NCBI RefSeq assembly: GCF_000620785.1
Contig: NZ_JIAI01000016.1
Coordinates: 99,137-163,136, forward strand
DNA length: 64,000 bases
From: Actinospineispora acaciae DSM 45401
GTDB taxonomy: Bacteria; Actinomycetota; Actinomycetes; Mycobacteriales; Pseudonocardiaceae
Reading direction: 5' to 3'
In this document: one piece after another, positions 25,014 through 33,221 of the stretch
Layout: every line of letters begins with the position of its first letter
How positions within the stretch are numbered: position 1 is the stretch's first letter
Notes under the pieces: generated by a model
The model's input: only the letters and a program-made list of their open reading frames with translations
Told to the model about the DNA's origin: nothing
Database searches by the model: none
Position numbers and translations under genes: made by a program

Positions 25014-25253
25014 GTGGAGCGGAGGAGCGGCACTGGCACGATCGAAGGAGACGACGCCGACGGGGAGTGGGAGTACCGGCCGCTGCGGCTGCCGCCCGAT
25101 GTCAACCGGGTGACCGCATCGGTCCGGTTGGCCATCCAGGCGGAGTTCGGCGGCTGGGAACTGTCCCGGGTCCGGCTCTACCCCGGCGGTGAACGGAAGG
25201 TGTGGCTGCGCCGGCGGCGCACGCAGCGCATGCTGCCGAACCTGAGCTACTAG
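25014..25253 (+). CDS. DUF5703-family small protein
   Basis: 79 residues: WEYRPLRLPPDVNRVTASV, then LAIQAEFGGWELSRVRLYPG and GERKVWLRRR. This is the conserved core of the actinobacterial DUF5703 family, with a basic C-terminus. GTG 25014 follows GGAGGTGG. It is divergent from uppP with a 208-bp gap and convergent with the quinone oxidoreductase gene six bp after its stop. The function is unknown. Confidence 0.75.
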   Translation: MERRSGTGTIEGDDADGEWEYRPLRLPPDVNRVTASVRLAIQAEFGGWELSRVRLYPGGERKVWLRRRRTQRMLPNLSY

Positions 25254-25259
25254 GGGCTA

Positions 25260-26240
25260 CTAGGGAATCAGCGCGACCTTGCCGACCGTGCCCCGGCCGG
25301 CCAGCCTGCGCAGCGCCTCCGGCGCCTCGGCGAGCGGCAACGCGGCGCCGACCAGCGGATCGATCTTGTGCTGGTGCCACAGGTCGACCAGCGCGTCCTG
25401 CCACCTGGGGATGAGCTCCGGCGCCATCCGCTGGTAGTAACCCCAGTGCACGCCGACCACCGAGTAGTTCTTGATCAGCACGTGGTTGGTCGGGGCGTCC
25501 GCGAACCGGCCGGCCACGAACCCGATCACCAGGATCCGCCCCTCGAAGGCGACGACCTTGCGGGACGCGTCGAACACGTCACCGCCGATCGGGTCGAAGA
25601 TCACGTCCGCGCCCCGCCCGCCGGTGATCTCCTTGACCGTGCCGACCAGGTCCTCGCGCGAGTAGTCGATGACGTGGTCGGCCCCGAGCGCCTCGGCCAC
25701 CCCGCACTTCTCCGGCCCGCCCGCGCTGGCGATCACCGTCGCGCCGGCCGCCTTGCCCAGCTGTACCGCCGCGCTGCCCACCCCGCCGGCGGCGGCGTGC
25801 ACCAGCAGCGTCTCCCCCGGCTGGATGCGGGCGCGGTGGTGCAGCGCGCAGTAGCCGGTCTGGTAGGTGACGAACATGCCGGCGGCCTGCGGCGCGCTCA
25901 TGTTGTCCGGCCACTCCCAGGTCTGGCCGGCGTCCACCACGGCGAGCTCGGCGAAGCCACCGCCGCTGGCGCCGGGCTGGGCGATCACGCGCCGGCCCAG
26001 TTGTGGGCCGGCGCCGTCACCGGCGGCCACCACCTCGCCGGCCAGCTCCATGCCCGGCGTGAACGGCAGCTCGGGCCGCTCCTGGTACCGGCCCTGGCAG
26101 ACCAGGATGTCCGGGAAGTTACAAGCGGCCGCCTCCACCCGGACCAGCACCTGACCCGGGCCGGGCTCGGGGTCGGGCACGTCGACGAGCTTCAGGACGT
26201 CCTGAGGTTCGCCGATCTCCGAGACCTGCCACGCGAGCAT
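25260..26240 (-). CDS. zinc-independent quinone oxidoreductase (MDR superfamily)
   Basis: 326-residue medium-chain reductase of the NADPH:quinone oxidoreductase type. The catalytic half has CNFPDILVCQGRYQERPELP and FTPGMELAGEVV, without the Cys ligands of zinc alcohol dehydrogenases. The Rossmann half has LLVHAAAGGVGSAAVQLGKA and GADHVIDYSRED, and VIFDPIGGDVFDAS follows. ATG 26240 shares one base with the SDR stop (TGATG), so it is translated with that gene. The substrate may be a quinone or an enoyl compound. Confidence 0.9.
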   Translation of the reverse strand: MLAWQVSEIGEPQDVLKLVDVPDPEPGPGQVLVRVEAAACNFPDILVCQGRYQERPELPFTPGMELAGEVVAAGDGAGPQLGRRVIAQPGASGGGFAELAVVDAGQTWEWPDNMSAPQAAGMFVTYQTGYCALHHRARIQPGETLLVHAAAGGVGSAAVQLGKAAGATVIASAGGPEKCGVAEALGADHVIDYSREDLVGTVKEITGGRGADVIFDPIGGDVFDASRKVVAFEGRILVIGFVAGRFADAPTNHVLIKNYSVVGVHWGYYQRMAPELIPRWQDALVDLWHQHKIDPLVGAALPLAEAPEALRRLAGRGTVGKVALIP

Positions 26241-27013
26241 CAGACCCCCCGCGTCAGGGTCGGCGGCGGGGTGCTCCCGGCCGGGCCGGGGATGCCCCGG
26301 AACCCGTACGGCGCGGGTTCGCGCCCCGGCTGGACGAACCAGGCCTCCCCGGACGTGCCCCGGTCCAGGATCGCCAATACCGCGTCCGCCACGTCCTCGG
26401 CGGTCAGCAGCGGGAACCCGGCCCCGGTGAACTGGTCGCGCTGCTCGGCGATCAACGGGGTGTCCGCGAACCCGGGGCAGACCGCGCACATCCGGATGCC
26501 GTCGGCTCTCAGGGCCAGGCCGGCGGACCGCGCGTAGCCCACCACCGCGTGCTTGGTCATGGTGTAGAGCGGGTCGTTCGGCATCGGCGTGAGGCCGGCC
26601 AGCGAGGCGGTCGCCACGATCGCGCCGCCGCCCGCCCTGCGCAGCGCGGGCGTGGCCGCGCAGGTCCCGAACACCACGTGGTCCAGGTTCACCCCGACGA
26701 TCCGCCGGTAGTCCGCGAGGTCCAGCTCCGCGACGCCGGGCTGGCGGGCCGTGGTGCCCGCGTTCAGGAACACCACGTCGAGCCGCCCGAACTCCCGCTC
26801 CGCCTCCGCGACCAGCCTCGGCATGACCTCCGGGTCGGACACGTCGCCCGGCAGGGCCAGGCCGGCCACCTCGCCGGCGACCCGGCTCGCGCCGCTCTCG
26901 TCCCGGTCCACGACAGCCACCCGCGCCCCGCCCTCGGCCAGCTTCCGGGCGACGGCCGCGCCGATCCCGGACGCACCGCCGGTGACCAGCGCACCCTTAC
27001 CGTTGAGCTCCAT
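26240..27013 (-). CDS. short-chain dehydrogenase/reductase
   Basis: 257-residue classical SDR. The cofactor motif is ALVTGGASGIGAAVARKL near residues 8-25, and VVFLNAGTTA is the NAG motif. The catalytic Ser is in ATASLAGLTPMP and Y-x-x-x-K in PLYTMTKHAVVGYARSAG. DRDESGA after strand 2 (Asp) suggests NAD preference. It is the upstream member of a coupled pair with the quinone oxidoreductase, and 12 bp separate its start from the M20 peptidase stop, so all three may be one operon. The substrate is unknown. Confidence 0.92.
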   Translation of the reverse strand: MELNGKGALVTGGASGIGAAVARKLAEGGARVAVVDRDESGASRVAGEVAGLALPGDVSDPEVMPRLVAEAEREFGRLDVVFLNAGTTARQPGVAELDLADYRRIVGVNLDHVVFGTCAATPALRRAGGGAIVATASLAGLTPMPNDPLYTMTKHAVVGYARSAGLALRADGIRMCAVCPGFADTPLIAEQRDQFTGAGFPLLTAEDVADAVLAILDRGTSGEAWFVQPGREPAPYGFRGIPGPAGSTPPPTLTRGV

Positions 27014-27025
27014 CCGACCTCCCGA

Positions 27026-28354
27026 TCAGCAGCTGCGCAGGAACCTGTCGAGCACCCGGGTGCCGAACCGCAGGGCATCCACCGGCACCCGCTCGTCCAC
27101 GCCGTGGAACAGCGAGGCGAAGTCCAGGTCCGGCGGCAGCCGCAGCGGCGCGAACCCGAAGCAGCGCAGCCCCAGCTTGTCCTCGAACGCCTTGGCGTCG
27201 GTGCCACCGGAGAGCATGTACGGCACCGTCCTGGCCTCCGGGTCCTCGGCGCGCAGCGCGGCCCCCATCGCCTCCACCAGGTCCCCGTCGAACCCGGTCT
27301 GCAGCGCGGGCAGGTGGCTCACCCACTCCCGCGTGATGTCCGGCCCGAGGATCTCGTCCACCTCGCGCAGGAACGCCTCCTCGCGCCCCGGCAGCACCCG
27401 GCAGTCCACCACCGCCTCGGCCGTCGACGGGATCACGTTCGCCTTGTACCCCGCGTCCAGCATCGTCGGGTTCGCGGTGTCCCGGACGGTCGCGCCGATG
27501 ATCCGCGACAGGGGTCCGAGCTTGGCCAGCGCGCCTTCGAGGTCGTCCCGTGGGAACTCCATGCCGGTGGCCTCGGAGACGCTGGTGAGAAACTCGTCAA
27601 CGGTCTCGGTGACCACCAGCGGGAACCGGTGCCGCCCCAACCGCCCGACCGCCTCGGCCAGCGTGGTGACCGCGTTGTCCTCGTGCAGGAACGACCCGTG
27701 TCCCGCCCGCCCGCGCGCCCGCAGCCGCATCCAGGCCACGCCCTTCTCGGCGGTCTCGATCAGGTACAACCTGGCCGGATCCCCCTGCTTGTCCGGGAGC
27801 GTGAGCGAGAACCCGCCCACCTCGCCGACCGCCTCGGTGCACCCCTCGAACAGGTCCGGCCGGTTGTCCGCCAACCACTGCGAGCCGAACTTCCCGCCCG
27901 CCTCCTCGTCCGCCAGGAACGCGAACACCAGCTCTCTCGGCGGTGTGATCCCGTCGCGCTTGAACCGCCGGGCGACCGCGATCATCATCCCGACCATGTC
28001 CTTCATGTCGACGGCCCCGCGCCCCCACAGGTAGCCGTCCCGGACCACCCCCGAGAACGGATGCACCGACCACTCCGAGGGATCCGCCGGCACCACGTCG
28101 AGATGCCCGTGCACCAACAGCGCGCCCCTGCTCGGGTCCGCCCCCGGCAGCCGCGCGAACACGTTGTCCCTGCCCGGAGCCCCCGACTCCACCCGCTCGA
28201 CCTCGTACCCCACCTCGACGAGCTTCCCGACCACGTAGTCGGCCGCCTCCCGCTCCCCCACCACCGTGGCCGGGTCGCCGGTGTTCGTCGTGTCGATCCG
28301 GATCAGGTCGGCGGCGATCCCGACGACCTCGTCCTCGGCTTCGATCCTGCTCAT
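27026..28354 (-). CDS. M20/M25/M40-family metallopeptidase or deacylase
   Basis: 442 residues. Co-catalytic zinc ligands are visible: His in LLVHGHLDVVPAD, bridging Asp in GRGAVDMKDMVG, Glu-Glu in FLADEEAGGKFGSQW, and a C-terminal His in DFASLFHGVDERVP. A dimerisation lid domain sits between (GRAGHGSFLHEDNAV). Family members are dipeptidases, succinyl-diaminopimelate desuccinylase-like and acylase enzymes; actinobacterial copies are often just labelled M20/M25/M40. The substrate cannot be fixed. It is the last core gene before the tRNA-Leu insertion site. Confidence 0.9.
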   Translation of the reverse strand: MSRIEAEDEVVGIAADLIRIDTTNTGDPATVVGEREAADYVVGKLVEVGYEVERVESGAPGRDNVFARLPGADPSRGALLVHGHLDVVPADPSEWSVHPFSGVVRDGYLWGRGAVDMKDMVGMMIAVARRFKRDGITPPRELVFAFLADEEAGGKFGSQWLADNRPDLFEGCTEAVGEVGGFSLTLPDKQGDPARLYLIETAEKGVAWMRLRARGRAGHGSFLHEDNAVTTLAEAVGRLGRHRFPLVVTETVDEFLTSVSEATGMEFPRDDLEGALAKLGPLSRIIGATVRDTANPTMLDAGYKANVIPSTAEAVVDCRVLPGREEAFLREVDEILGPDITREWVSHLPALQTGFDGDLVEAMGAALRAEDPEARTVPYMLSGGTDAKAFEDKLGLRCFGFAPLRLPPDLDFASLFHGVDERVPVDALRFGTRVLDRFLRSC

Positions 28355-28427
28355 CACCGGATCTTCCTACCATCGGAGGTGGGGTTTCTGCCGGCTCAGA
28401 CCCGTCAGCTATCCTGCGTGCACAACG

Positions 28428-28516
28428 GTCCGAGTGGCGGAATGGCAGACGCGCTAGCTTGAGGTGCTAGTGCCCTATTAATGGGCGTGGGGGTTCAAGT
28501 CCCCCCTCGGACACCA
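28428..28516 (+). tRNA. tRNA-Leu (anticodon GAG)
   Basis: A class II tRNA. The acceptor stem GTCCGAG pairs with CTCGGAC before ACCA, and CCA is encoded. The anticodon arm is CTAGC-TTGAGGT-GCTAG with GAG at loop positions 3-5. A long variable arm, TGCCCTATTAATGGGCG, follows, as in Leu tRNAs, and the T loop reads GTTCAAG. The 3' end serves as the attachment site of the downstream element. Confidence 0.95.
28500..28515 (+). repeat. attL: 16-bp core in tRNA-Leu 3' end
   Basis: TCCCCCCTCGGACACC, the T-stem and acceptor 3' strand of tRNA-Leu, recurs exactly at 38147-38162 in the same direction. The repeat and the integrase gene next to it mark the left end of an integrated element that restored the tRNA. 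Confidence 0.85.
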
Positions 28517-28650
28517 GTTGTGGTGCGGCGTCACCACCCGCGCAACCTTCCACCGGCCCGGGTGGGTCGCCCGCACCCGATGCGGCACACCTGACGAGTT
28601 CGTGCCCCTATCCGCCCTGCTCGCGGTCGTGTTCTCCCGACGATGCCGCG

Positions 28651-29148
28651 ATGGATCGCACCCGCACACCACCGGCGCCGCCCACACGGGAACAGCTCAT
28701 CGGGGCGCTGCTACCGGACATCCACGCCGAACCATCGCCACCCTTAGCGGTCCCGCTGCCGGTGCTCCCCGCTCCGACGCTGCCGGCGTCCACCACCGCA
28801 GCCGGTCTGCTGATCGGGATGGCCCGCGCCGACCGCTCTGGACGGCTGCATGAACGTCGGCTGCTGCGCGCGCTGGGCTGGATGCCCGGACAGCGACTCG
28901 CCCTGGACGTCGTCCACGGGCTGATCGTCGTCCAGCCGGCGCCGACCGGCTCCCACGTCCTCGATGACCGCGCCGCGCTGCACCTGCCCGCCGCCACCCG
29001 CCGCCTGTGCCGGATCAACCACGGCGCACCGATCGTGCTCACCGCCTCGGTCGCCCAGCAAACCCTCGTCATCCATCCACCGCACGTGGTGGCCCGACTC
29101 CTGTCCGCGCACCACGCCAACCTGCCGGTCGGACGTCATGAGCGCTGA
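28651..29148 (+). CDS. AbrB/SpoVT-like DNA-binding protein, integrase companion
   Basis: 165 residues. After a Pro-rich N-terminus, two similar beta-rich segments appear: MARADRSGRLHERRLLRALG then LALDVVHGLIVVQP (57-97), and LDDRAALHLPAATRRLC then IVLTASVAQQTLVIHP (104-143). Both fit the swapped-hairpin AbrB/MazE fold. Its stop overlaps the integrase start by 11 bp, so the two are coupled. It may act as a control or directionality factor of the element. That role is inferred from the position only. Confidence 0.6.
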   Translation: MDRTRTPPAPPTREQLIGALLPDIHAEPSPPLAVPLPVLPAPTLPASTTAAGLLIGMARADRSGRLHERRLLRALGWMPGQRLALDVVHGLIVVQPAPTGSHVLDDRAALHLPAATRRLCRINHGAPIVLTASVAQQTLVIHPPHVVARLLSAHHANLPVGRHER

Positions 29149-30205
29149 CCCCGGCCGGATCGCCGCCGCCCACCTGCTGCTCGACCAACTCGGCGTCACC
29201 CTCGACGACCTCAATCGCCCCGGCACCACCCCACAAGATCAGACCTGGAACGGGCCGACGCTGGCCGAGTATCTGCCCCGCGTGATCGCCGCCGCCGGCC
29301 CCGGCGCCAACCGCACCTACGGCAGCTACTGGCAGAAAATGGCCACCACCTGGGGCGAACGTCGGCTCGACCAAATCACCGCCAGCGACATCGAAGCCAT
29401 GCGACACGACGCGGCCGCGACCGCCCGATCACGGCGCAACAGCCGCCACGGCAGACACGCCGGCGAACACGTCATCGCCGCCGCCCGCGCCCTCTACACC
29501 CGCGCCATCGCCGACGACCTCATCCCCCCAGGCACCAGCCCCGCGCACCGCGTCGCCAAACCCCGCCGACTGCCCAGCACCCGCCGAGCACTGACCGCGC
29601 ACGAACTCGACCACATCAACACCACCGCCCGCACCAGCGGCAACGACGTCATCCTCGACGCACTCCTACTTCGCCTGCACACCGAAACCGCCTGCCGCCG
29701 CGGCGGCGCCCTCGCCCTACGACTGGGCGGTCTCAACACCGAACACTGCCTGATCCAACTGCGGGAGAAGGGCAGCACCATCCGCTGGCAACCGATCAGC
29801 CCGGCCCTCGCCACCAGCCTGGCCGACCACGCCACCAGCCGCGGCGCGCACCTGCCCACCGATCCACTGCTCCGGTACCGCGACGGGCGCCCTCTGACCA
29901 GCCGCCGCTACGACCACCTCTGGAAACGCCTCGGCCAACAACTGCCCTGGGTCGCCACCCAAGGCATCTCCACCCACTGGCTACGCCACACCACCTTGAC
30001 CTGGGTCGAACGCCACTACGGCTACGGCATCGCCCGCGCCTACGCCGGCCACACCCACAGCACCGGACCCGCCACCACCACCTACATCAAAGCCGACCTC
30101 CAAGCCATCGCCACCGCCCTCGCCGCCATGACCGGACAACCACACCCCCTCGCCCACCATGAACCCAGCGGAGAGTCAGCTTGTGGGGACAGGAAGCGGC
30201 GGTAG
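29138..30205 (+). CDS. tyrosine recombinase (integrase) of the tRNA-Leu element
   Basis: 355 residues. The N-terminal SAM-like arm and core-binding part includes LAEYLPRVIAAAGPGANRTY and ARALYTRAIADDLIPPGTSP. The catalytic domain starts near RRALTAHELDHINT. Visible active-site residues are Arg in TETACRRGGALALRLG, Lys in REKGSTIRW, H-x-x-R in THWLRHTT, His in YAGHTHSTG and the nucleophile Tyr in TTTYIKADL. ATG 29138 lies inside the end of the AbrB-like gene. It sits 620 bp from the tRNA-Leu attachment site, the usual place for an integrase. The catalytic set looks intact, so the element may still be mobile. Confidence 0.88.
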   Translation: MSADPGRIAAAHLLLDQLGVTLDDLNRPGTTPQDQTWNGPTLAEYLPRVIAAAGPGANRTYGSYWQKMATTWGERRLDQITASDIEAMRHDAAATARSRRNSRHGRHAGEHVIAAARALYTRAIADDLIPPGTSPAHRVAKPRRLPSTRRALTAHELDHINTTARTSGNDVILDALLLRLHTETACRRGGALALRLGGLNTEHCLIQLREKGSTIRWQPISPALATSLADHATSRGAHLPTDPLLRYRDGRPLTSRRYDHLWKRLGQQLPWVATQGISTHWLRHTTLTWVERHYGYGIARAYAGHTHSTGPATTTYIKADLQAIATALAAMTGQPHPLAHHEPSGESACGDRKRR

Positions 30206-31015
30206 CGGAGGCTGTAGGAACCCGATACCGGCCCGCACCACCCAGTCTGCTGCCTCGGTCTCGAGCGTCCACGGACAGCGCAGCAGTGCCCGCCTCAGCT
30301 CGGTCCGATCGATCACCTGTGCCGGCTCCGGGATCAGCCCGTCCCGCCGCTCAATTCCCATCGTCCAATGGGCGTGATCGGGATCGTCGAGCACCGCCAC
30401 AAAAGTCTCGACCAGCTGCGGCCATCCCGGCGTGCCCCACCAGTGACGACATGCCAGCCCACCGTGCGCGGCCGCTCCCCACAACGCGCAGCGGGCACCC
30501 CGCCGTTCCGCCGTGGCGGCAAACGAACCCAGCGCAGTATCCGCGTGGTCGCGGTACTCCTGGAGGCCATCGCCGGCGAGTTCGGCCAGTGTCACACCGA
30601 TGGGGAGCTGACGCATAGGCCTCACTAGCCAGCGCCAGATCCGCGCCGACAACAGATTGGTCTCATCAACATCAACATCATCAAGGGCCGCAGCGGGCGA
30701 GCCCGCAGCCATCCCGACCTCTGACCGCCAGCGACGCACGATCTCCCGCACCCGCCACGTGGTGTGGGCGTTGATCCGCAACATTGCACCGTCGGTCAAC
30801 GGCCCCTCACCGGCGTGCCAGTCCTCGACCGGACCGTTGCGCCACGCGCCATTGACGATCCCAACCGCAGCGAGATCAAACACCTGCCCGACGCGATCGG
30901 GGTCGACACCCGCCTGGTGGTGCAACATCCTCTCCAGGAGGCCTACCTCCCCCTGTGGTGGGAGCTCATCATCGGTCCGGCGACCGCGCTCCTCACCGAT
31001 CACATCCCTCAGCAT
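30176..31015 (-). CDS. hypothetical protein in the tRNA-Leu element
   Basis: Not recognised. The frame is open from 31270, but the first 85 residues are Arg-rich and protein-unlike, so a start at 31015 (MLRDVIGEERGRR) or 30928 (MLHHQAGVD) is more likely. The body has a helical, globular look: VFDLAAVGIVNGAWRNG, WHAGEGPLTDGAMLRINAHT, TWRVREIVRRWRSEVG and LAELAGDGLQEYRDHADTAL. No membrane segment or known motif is seen. The last 30 bp overlap the convergent integrase gene. Opposite-strand frames here are less convincing, but the gene call itself is only moderately safe. Confidence 0.45.
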   Translation of the reverse strand: MLRDVIGEERGRRTDDELPPQGEVGLLERMLHHQAGVDPDRVGQVFDLAAVGIVNGAWRNGPVEDWHAGEGPLTDGAMLRINAHTTWRVREIVRRWRSEVGMAAGSPAAALDDVDVDETNLLSARIWRWLVRPMRQLPIGVTLAELAGDGLQEYRDHADTALGSFAATAERRGARCALWGAAAHGGLACRHWWGTPGWPQLVETFVAVLDDPDHAHWTMGIERRDGLIPEPAQVIDRTELRRALLRCPWTLETEAADWVVRAGIGFLQPPLPPLPVPTS

Positions 31016-31448
31016 GCCAGGATCTCGCTGCACCGGCCGCACCTCAGCCCCTACGTACCCGCCAACTCGACTTCGGCGTCCGAGATGGGTGCAGACAGTC
31101 CCCTGTCGACGGTTGCTGGACGCGGACGAGGGGCCTTGCGCGGCGCGCATCCTGCCCGCATGGTTTCCCGTGCGGCGCGCAACCCCGAGGAGAAAGTGCC
31201 GGTAGCTTCCGTGCCCCACCGCGAGAGCATTCCTCGCCGAGCGCGCCTTACGGGCGGGGTTTGGCATCATGGTGGACGATGTTGGACGACCGGGGGTTGG
31301 ACTGACGTCCGCGCAGCGGGCCCCCTGCCGGGCAGTTTCTATCTATTCGCCCCGCGTGTGAGCTTATCGTACGTAACGGTCTGGGCGATTCGATCGACAC
31401 TCGGGCCGAACGCATCATGTTTCCCTGGCAGTGGAAGGGATAGTCGTC
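31016..31448. other. 433-bp leader region before the helicase operon
   Basis: No convincing gene. It holds the uncertain 5' extension of the minus-strand hypothetical gene and, from about 31330, an AT-richer stretch (ATTCGCC, TTATCGTACGTAACG) that likely contains the promoter of the HNH-helicase/HIRAN operon. GGAAGGGA at 31433-31440 is the ribosome site for GTG 31449. No clear operator repeat was found. Confidence 0.4.
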
Positions 31449-33221
31449 GTGTCGGTCGATCCGCGCCGCATGTTCACTCGTGCCGAGGTGTGGCATGCCT
31501 GGCAGCGGCAAGGATGCGTGTGCAACGTGTGCCGACGCGCGATCCCGTTTGACCTTATGCACGGTGATCATGTCGTGGCGTGGAGTCTGGGCGGCCCGAC
31601 CTCGATGGAAAACCTGCAAGCGCTGTGTGGATCATGCAACCTGCGCAAGGGCAACAGCCCCCAGGAGGTCATGGCGGCCCGGTTCGGGTTCCCGGCAGAC
31701 CGGCTCCGTCCGGGGAGCGGCGAACTGCGACAGTGGCAGCGTGAAGCCCTTCCGCTGGTGCTCTCGCTGGTCGGGCATGAGCCGGTGTTGGTGGAGGCCT
31801 GCCCAGGAGCGGGCAAGACGATGTTCGGGCTTGAGGTTGTCTACCGACTAGTCGAAGCCGGCCGCGTCTCCAGGCTCCTGGTGGTCGTGCCCACGCTGGG
31901 CATCGCCGATGGCTGGCGCTGGTCGGCCTCGATAGCGAACCCCAACGCGCCCAGCATGCCCCTTCACACCAGCCGAGACTGGCGCCCCGTCGACCCGATC
32001 GACGACGACTGGTTAGGCGCCGTGGTGACCTATCAGTCGCTGTTCGCTCAGACCGAGATGTTCCTGGCGCACGCCACGGACCCAGGGCACCGCACGCTGG
32101 TCATCTTCGATGAGGTCCATCACGCTGGCAGTGACGCGGCCTGGGGCATCTCAGCCCAGGAAGCCTTCGCGACTGGCGCCGCCGGGGTGCTGTCGCTGAG
32201 CGGCACCCCGTTCCGGATCGGGAAAGACCCGATCATCTTCGCACCCTCGAAGGGCGGGCACGCCCGCCCGCACTATCGCTACTCGTATGACCGCGCGATC
32301 GCCGACGGAGCCTGTCGGCCGGTGCAATTCGTACAGACCCGCGGTGAGACAACCTTCCGCGCTGAGGACGGCGTCGTGCACACAGTCACCTTCGACGACG
32401 AACCGCTGACCGATCTCGGTCAGCGGCGACGTCTGCGTGCGGCGCTGGAATGGATCGGAACCGGCTCGATCGCCGAGAAGATGCTGCGAGATGCCAACCG
32501 CTACATCCTCGGGCTGCGCGATCGTGGCGATGTCGACGCCGCCGGCCTGGTAGTTTGCATCGACTGCGACCACGCCGATCGGGTCGCGGCGCACATGAAG
32601 GCTCATGTGATCGGGTTTCGGCCCGTGGTCGCCTGCTCGAGGCGGCGCGACCAGAATGATCCTGACCCTGCCAACGCTCTCCGGTTTTTCCGCAGCTCAC
32701 ACGATCCGTGGATCGTCGCAGTCAACATGATCTCCGAAGGTGTGGATATCCCCCGCTTGAGGGTGGTGGTGTATCTGACGAATCGGGTTACCTTGCTCTC
32801 ATTCCGACAGATTGTCGGTCGGGTGGTACGCACAGACCCCGTCAATGTCGATGACCACGGCCGCGTCTACCTCCCAGCTGACCACCGGCTGCTCGAGATG
32901 GCCGAACACATCACCGACGCCCCGGACCTACTGCCTCCGCCCATCATGATCGTCACCGATGGAAACGATGCCTACCGCCTGGTCATCGACGCCGACGGCA
33001 ACACCACCAGTGTCCCGTTCGAAACCCTCGGAACGGTCGGCGAGCAGGGTGCGGCGTTCGACACCGATGGCCGAGAGGCCAACGCCGTGCTGATCGAGTG
33101 CGCACGGCGGTTCATCGAACGTGAAGCTCTCACCGGGACCGACCCGGAGTCTCTTGCGCTTGCCGCCGCCGGCTCCCCCCGACTGCGCGAGGCGCTCCTC
33201 GAGCTCAGAGATACCCAGTGA
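31449..33221 (+). CDS. HNH nuclease-SF2 (DEVH) helicase fusion
   Basis: 590 residues. Residues 20-70 form an HNH nuclease with a zinc knuckle: CNVC (25-28), catalytic GDHVVAWSLGG (39-49), then ENLQALCGSCNLRKGN. A superfamily 2 helicase follows: Q-motif-like LRQWQREALPLVL, motif I EACPGAGKTM (116-125), motif II VIFDEVHHAG (218-227), motif III SLSGTPFR (249-256), and motifs V and VI ISEGVDIPRLRVVVY and RQIVGRVVRTDP. The fusion is typical of DNA-targeting defence enzymes. Its stop shares GTGA with the next gene, so the two are made together. The start at GTG 31449 has GGAAGGGA 8 nt upstream. Anti-phage function is inferred from the architecture and the mobile-element location. Confidence 0.8.
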   Translation: MSVDPRRMFTRAEVWHAWQRQGCVCNVCRRAIPFDLMHGDHVVAWSLGGPTSMENLQALCGSCNLRKGNSPQEVMAARFGFPADRLRPGSGELRQWQREALPLVLSLVGHEPVLVEACPGAGKTMFGLEVVYRLVEAGRVSRLLVVVPTLGIADGWRWSASIANPNAPSMPLHTSRDWRPVDPIDDDWLGAVVTYQSLFAQTEMFLAHATDPGHRTLVIFDEVHHAGSDAAWGISAQEAFATGAAGVLSLSGTPFRIGKDPIIFAPSKGGHARPHYRYSYDRAIADGACRPVQFVQTRGETTFRAEDGVVHTVTFDDEPLTDLGQRRRLRAALEWIGTGSIAEKMLRDANRYILGLRDRGDVDAAGLVVCIDCDHADRVAAHMKAHVIGFRPVVACSRRRDQNDPDPANALRFFRSSHDPWIVAVNMISEGVDIPRLRVVVYLTNRVTLLSFRQIVGRVVRTDPVNVDDHGRVYLPADHRLLEMAEHITDAPDLLPPPIMIVTDGNDAYRLVIDADGNTTSVPFETLGTVGEQGAAFDTDGREANAVLIECARRFIEREALTGTDPESLALAAAGSPRLREALLELRDTQ

